Source: Streptomyces sp. Ag109_O5-10
Lineage (GTDB): Bacteria > Actinomycetota > Actinomycetes > Streptomycetales > Streptomycetaceae
Reading direction: 5' to 3'
Assembly: GCF_900105755.1 (NCBI RefSeq)
Contig: NZ_FNTQ01000001.1
Coordinates: forward strand, 1,550,001-1,614,000
Length of the DNA stretch: 64,000 bases
Shown: piece by piece, positions 61,696 to 64,000 of the stretch
Layout of the letters: each line of letters begins with the position of its first letter
Position numbering within the stretch: position 1 is the first letter of the stretch
Translations under genes and position numbers: made by a program
The notes under the pieces: model-generated
The model's database searches: none
What the model was told of the DNA's origin: nothing
The model's input: only the letters and a program-made list of their open reading frames with translations

Positions 61696-62373
61696 TCAGG
61701 ACGTCGCCCGCTCGTGGTACGACCGCCGTGTGTGCTCCGTGTGTTCGCGCATCAGCGTGGTGGCCAGTTGCTCGTCCCGGGCCGTGATCGCCGCTATCAG
61801 TGCGCGGTGCTCGACCCAGGACTGGTGGCCGCGCTGCCGGGCCACCGGCGTGTAGTACCAGCGGACCCGCCGGTCGACCTGGGCGGCGAGTTCGGCGAGG
61901 ACCGCGTTGCCGGCCAGGTCCATGATCTTGGCGTGGAACGCGGCGTTCAGCGCGACGGCTCCGTCCACGTCGTCCGCGGCGACCGCCTTCTCGCCCTCGG
62001 CGCAGAGGGATTCGAGGGCGGCCACGCCGGCGCTGCCCGCGTTGGCCGCCGCGAGCCGTGCCGCCTCGGCTTCCAACAGGGTGCGGACGGTGAGGAGTTG
62101 ATCGGCCTCCGCCTCCGTCGGCTCGTGCACGAACGCGCCCTGTGCGGGCCGCAGGTCCACCCAGCCCTCGGTGTTCAGCCGCTGGAGCGCCTCACGGACC
62201 GGCTGCCGGGAGACGCCGAGGTGCCCGGCGAGTTCGCTCTCGACGAGGTGCTGGCCGGGCTGGAGGGCGCGGGTGGTGATGAGTTCCAGCAGCGCCTCGT
62301 AGACGCGGTCGCGGAGCGGTCCGGGGCGTTCGAGTCTGGGCACCGCGCCCTGCGGCAGTCCGGCTGACAACAT
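61696..62373 (-). CDS. GntR-family (FCD domain) transcriptional regulator
   Basis: 225 residues from ATG 62373 (AGGGGGA 5 bp upstream); a GTG at 62412 would add 13. Winged helix: LRDRVYEALLELITTRALQP, HLVESELAGHLGVSRQPVRE, ALQRLNTEGWVDLRPAQGAF. FCD domain: LLTVRTLLEAEAARLAA, LNAAFHAKIMDLAGN, WVEHRALIAAI, with His residues for metal or effector binding. FadR-type members sense small carboxylates, so control of the oxalate or OFA genes is plausible but unproven. Confidence 0.92.
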   Translation of the reverse strand: MLSAGLPQGAVPRLERPGPLRDRVYEALLELITTRALQPGQHLVESELAGHLGVSRQPVREALQRLNTEGWVDLRPAQGAFVHEPTEAEADQLLTVRTLLEAEAARLAAANAGSAGVAALESLCAEGEKAVAADDVDGAVALNAAFHAKIMDLAGNAVLAELAAQVDRRVRWYYTPVARQRGHQSWVEHRALIAAITARDEQLATTLMREHTEHTRRSYHERATS

Positions 62374-62483
62374 CGGGTCCCCCTTCGGCAGACTCCCGTT
62401 ACGAGCGGACACTCAGTATCGATTGTCTTTCGTCTACAGTCTACGGCGCACAGCCGCCAGAGGAAGCGGGGGTCGGTCACATC

Positions 62484-62518
62484 GCACCCCGCACCCCGCA
62501 CCCCGCACCCCGCACCCC
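62484..62518. repeat. Simple 7-bp tandem repeat
   Basis: Five exact copies of GCACCCC, four bases after the last codon of the FabH-like gene (whose stop is at 62523, read leftwards). It is a slippage-prone microsatellite. Confidence 0.85.
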
Positions 62519-62522
62519 GCTC

Positions 62523-63470
62523 TCAGGGACAGCGCACGACCTGCCCCGCGTACGACAGGTTGCCGCCGAAGCCGAACAGCAGGATCGGGTCGCCGCTGGA
62601 CACCCGGCCCTGTTCGACCAGCTTGGAGAGGGCGAGCGGGATGCTCGCCGCCGACGTGTTCCCCGATTCGGTGACGTCACGGGCGACGACCGCGTTGACC
62701 GCGCCGATCTTCGCCGCGAGCGGCTCGATGATCCGCAGGTTGGCCTGGTGCAGCACGACGGCCGCGAGGTCGGCGGGTGCCACCCCGGCCTTCTCACAGG
62801 CGCGCCGGGCGATGGGCGGCAGCTGGGTGGTGGCCCAGCGGTAGACGCTCTGCCCCTCCTGCGCGAACCGGGGCGGGGTGCCCTCGATGCGTACCGCGTG
62901 GCTCATCTCGGGGACGGAGCCCCACAGGACCGGTCCGATCCCGGGCTCCTCGCCGGGCCCGCAGGCCTCGACCACGGCCGCGCCCGCCCCGTCGCCGACC
63001 AGGACGCAGGTCGTACGGTCGGTCCAGTCCGTCACCTCGGACATCTTGTCGGCGCCGATGACGAGCGCCCGGGCGGCGGCGCCGGCCCGCACGGTGTGGT
63101 CGGCGGTGGCGAGCGCGTGGGTGAAACCGGCGCACACGACGTTGACGTCCATCGCGGCGGGCCGCGGGATGCCGAGCCGGGCGGCGACGCGCGCGGCCAT
63201 GTTCGGCGAGCGGTCGATCGCGGTGGAGGTGGCGACCAGGACCAGGTCGATGTCCGCGGGGGTGAGGCCGGCCGTGGCGAGGGCCTTGGCGGCGGCGTGC
63301 GCGGCCAGTTCGTCGACGGGTTCGTCGGGGCCCGCGATGTGCCGGGTGTTGATGCCCACCCGGCTGCGGATCCACTCGTCACTGGTGTCGACCATGCCCG
63401 CCAGGTCCTCGTTGGTGAGTATCCTGGCGGGCTGATAGTGGCCGACGGCGGCGATGCGCGATCCGATCAT
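62523..63470 (-). CDS. 3-oxoacyl-ACP synthase III (KAS III/FabH-like)
   Basis: 315 residues from ATG 63470. The KAS III catalytic triad is present: Cys in NVVCAGFTHAL, His in VVLHQANLRI, Asn in ESGNTSAASIP. GFGGNLSYAG is the usual end. It condenses an acyl-CoA starter with malonyl-ACP. No other fatty acid synthase genes are nearby, so it is probably an accessory KAS III for a special starter or a secondary pathway rather than the housekeeping FabH. A longer upstream frame is non-coding. Confidence 0.93.
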   Translation of the reverse strand: MIGSRIAAVGHYQPARILTNEDLAGMVDTSDEWIRSRVGINTRHIAGPDEPVDELAAHAAAKALATAGLTPADIDLVLVATSTAIDRSPNMAARVAARLGIPRPAAMDVNVVCAGFTHALATADHTVRAGAAARALVIGADKMSEVTDWTDRTTCVLVGDGAGAAVVEACGPGEEPGIGPVLWGSVPEMSHAVRIEGTPPRFAQEGQSVYRWATTQLPPIARRACEKAGVAPADLAAVVLHQANLRIIEPLAAKIGAVNAVVARDVTESGNTSAASIPLALSKLVEQGRVSSGDPILLFGFGGNLSYAGQVVRCP

Positions 63471-63617
63471 GGGTGGTGGAGCCCCCTCGTTGCCTCGGTG
63501 TGGGTCCACCAGTCTGTTCAGTGACTCACGGGTACGACGGCATGTGAGGCCACAGGAAACGGGCGCCCGAGTTGTCGGCTTCTTGCAGACCCTCGGACGC
63601 CCGGCTATCCCCACCGG

Positions 63618-63752
63618 TCACCCGTTGAACAGCTGTGTCGCTTTCTGTACGAGTTCGTACACCCCGTAGGCGAAGGGCGCGCCGACCCAGACCCAGGCGA
63701 CGGCGATCAGCCAGCGGCGGTCCGGCTCAGGCCGGCTGCTCTCGTTCGACAT
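63618..63752 (-). CDS. MFS (OFA) transporter small subunit
   Basis: 44 residues: SNESSRPEPDRRWLIAVAWV then WVGAPFAYGVYELV and a short tail. It has one membrane helix with an acidic N-terminus. Its ATG at 63752 lies 26 bp inside the end of the OFA transporter gene, in another frame, so it is translationally coupled to it. Such tiny proteins occur next to OFA-type transporters and are named MFS transporter small subunits; what they do is not established. Confidence 0.8.
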   Translation of the reverse strand: MSNESSRPEPDRRWLIAVAWVWVGAPFAYGVYELVQKATQLFNG

Positions 63753-64000
63753 CGACGGCCTCCCTCGGGGCGGGGATGTGGTGGCGGGCATGGACGGGCC
63801 GGACCAGCTCGTTGGCGACGAAACCGACGACGAGCAGGCCGATCATGATGCCGAAGGACAGGGTGTAGAGGTCGGCGCCGTGCTTGCCGGCGCCCTTCTG
63901 GTGGTCGGCGATCCAGTTGACGATCAGCGGGCCGAGCACACCTGCCAGGGACCAGGCGGTGAGCAGCCGGCCGTGGATGGCACCGACCTGGTAGGTGCCG
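63727..64000 (-). CDS. OFA-family MFS transporter, third (partial)
   Basis: Only the last 90 residues are in the window: GTYQVGAIHGRLLTAWSLAG, then VLGPLIVNWIADHQKGAGKH, YTLSFGIMIGLLVVGFVANELV, and a short hydrophilic end. IHGRLLTAWSxAGVxGP is the C-terminal signature of OFA-family oxalate/formate antiporter-like proteins. The gene continues beyond 64000. It overlaps the small-subunit gene by 26 bp. Confidence 0.85.
   Translation of the reverse strand, partial: GTYQVGAIHGRLLTAWSLAGVLGPLIVNWIADHQKGAGKHGADLYTLSFGIMIGLLVVGFVANELVRPVHARHHIPAPREAVDVEREQPA

Overview
The window is chromosomal DNA of a high-GC actinomycete, almost certainly a Streptomyces. Evidence: strong third-position G/C bias, a conservon (cvnABCD), a complete Mce/YrbE lipid-import operon, SigE-type ECF sigma factors, an S53 peptidase, PucR/LAL/HxlR/GntR regulators, and IS110 and serine-recombinase mobile elements. 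The species cannot be fixed from the sequence alone.

Layout. 0-2.7 kb: a conservon on the minus strand, running off the left edge. 2.7-7.5 kb: a patchy stretch with an IS-transposase remnant, three small plus-strand genes of unknown function (4.2-6.0 kb), an F420-type PPOX oxidoreductase and a methyltransferase remnant. 7.7-14.9 kb (minus): a LAL-type LuxR regulator, a 67-codon acidic small gene and a 1308-aa secreted S53 peptidase carrying kelch-like repeats. 15.1-15.8 kb: a duplicated palindromic repeat and recombinase debris. 15.8-19.7 kb: an acyl-CoA desaturase with its ferredoxin reductase, a divergent PucR regulator and a degenerate thioredoxin. 20.1-21.3 kb: an amidase remnant, a small secreted protein and a second recombinase fragment.

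21.3-34.6 kb is one long plus-strand block. A lytic transglycosylase and a membrane-anchored ECF-like sigma factor precede a full Mce system: Mkl ATPase, two YrbE permeases, six MCE proteins (one a lipoprotein) and two Mce-associated membrane proteins. Most of these genes are joined by 4-bp overlaps. MceC carries an unusual triplicated basic tail.

34.6-47.9 kb is a degraded accessory region ending at a tRNA-Leu(GAG). It holds a 246-bp MITE-like element, a SigE/membrane-protein pair, an HxlR/NmrA redox pair bracketed by IS630-like ends, fused TPR-gene debris, an intact IS110 element with a candidate bridge-RNA leader, a GyrB-like protein, an ISKra4 remnant and a deleted serine recombinase whose frame runs into the tRNA.

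48.2-60.1 kb is an oxalate-catabolism locus. A minus-strand aldehyde dehydrogenase and SucCD-type ligase diverge from a plus-strand series: ThDP-dependent oxalyl-CoA decarboxylase-like enzyme, formyl-CoA transferase, fused NDP-forming CoA ligase and two OFA-family transporters. A perfect inverted repeat lies in the shared promoter region. After a VOC protein and a beta-propeller-like protein, a GntR/FCD regulator, a FabH-like ketoacyl synthase and a third OFA transporter with its 44-aa small subunit close the window.

In the proposed oxalate pathway, OFA carriers exchange oxalate and formate, Frc loads CoA onto oxalate, the ThDP enzyme decarboxylates oxalyl-CoA, and the SucCD-type and fused ligases balance the CoA-ester pool. 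That assignment rests on the strong Frc and OFA matches; the roles of the ligases and of the aldehyde dehydrogenase are inference.
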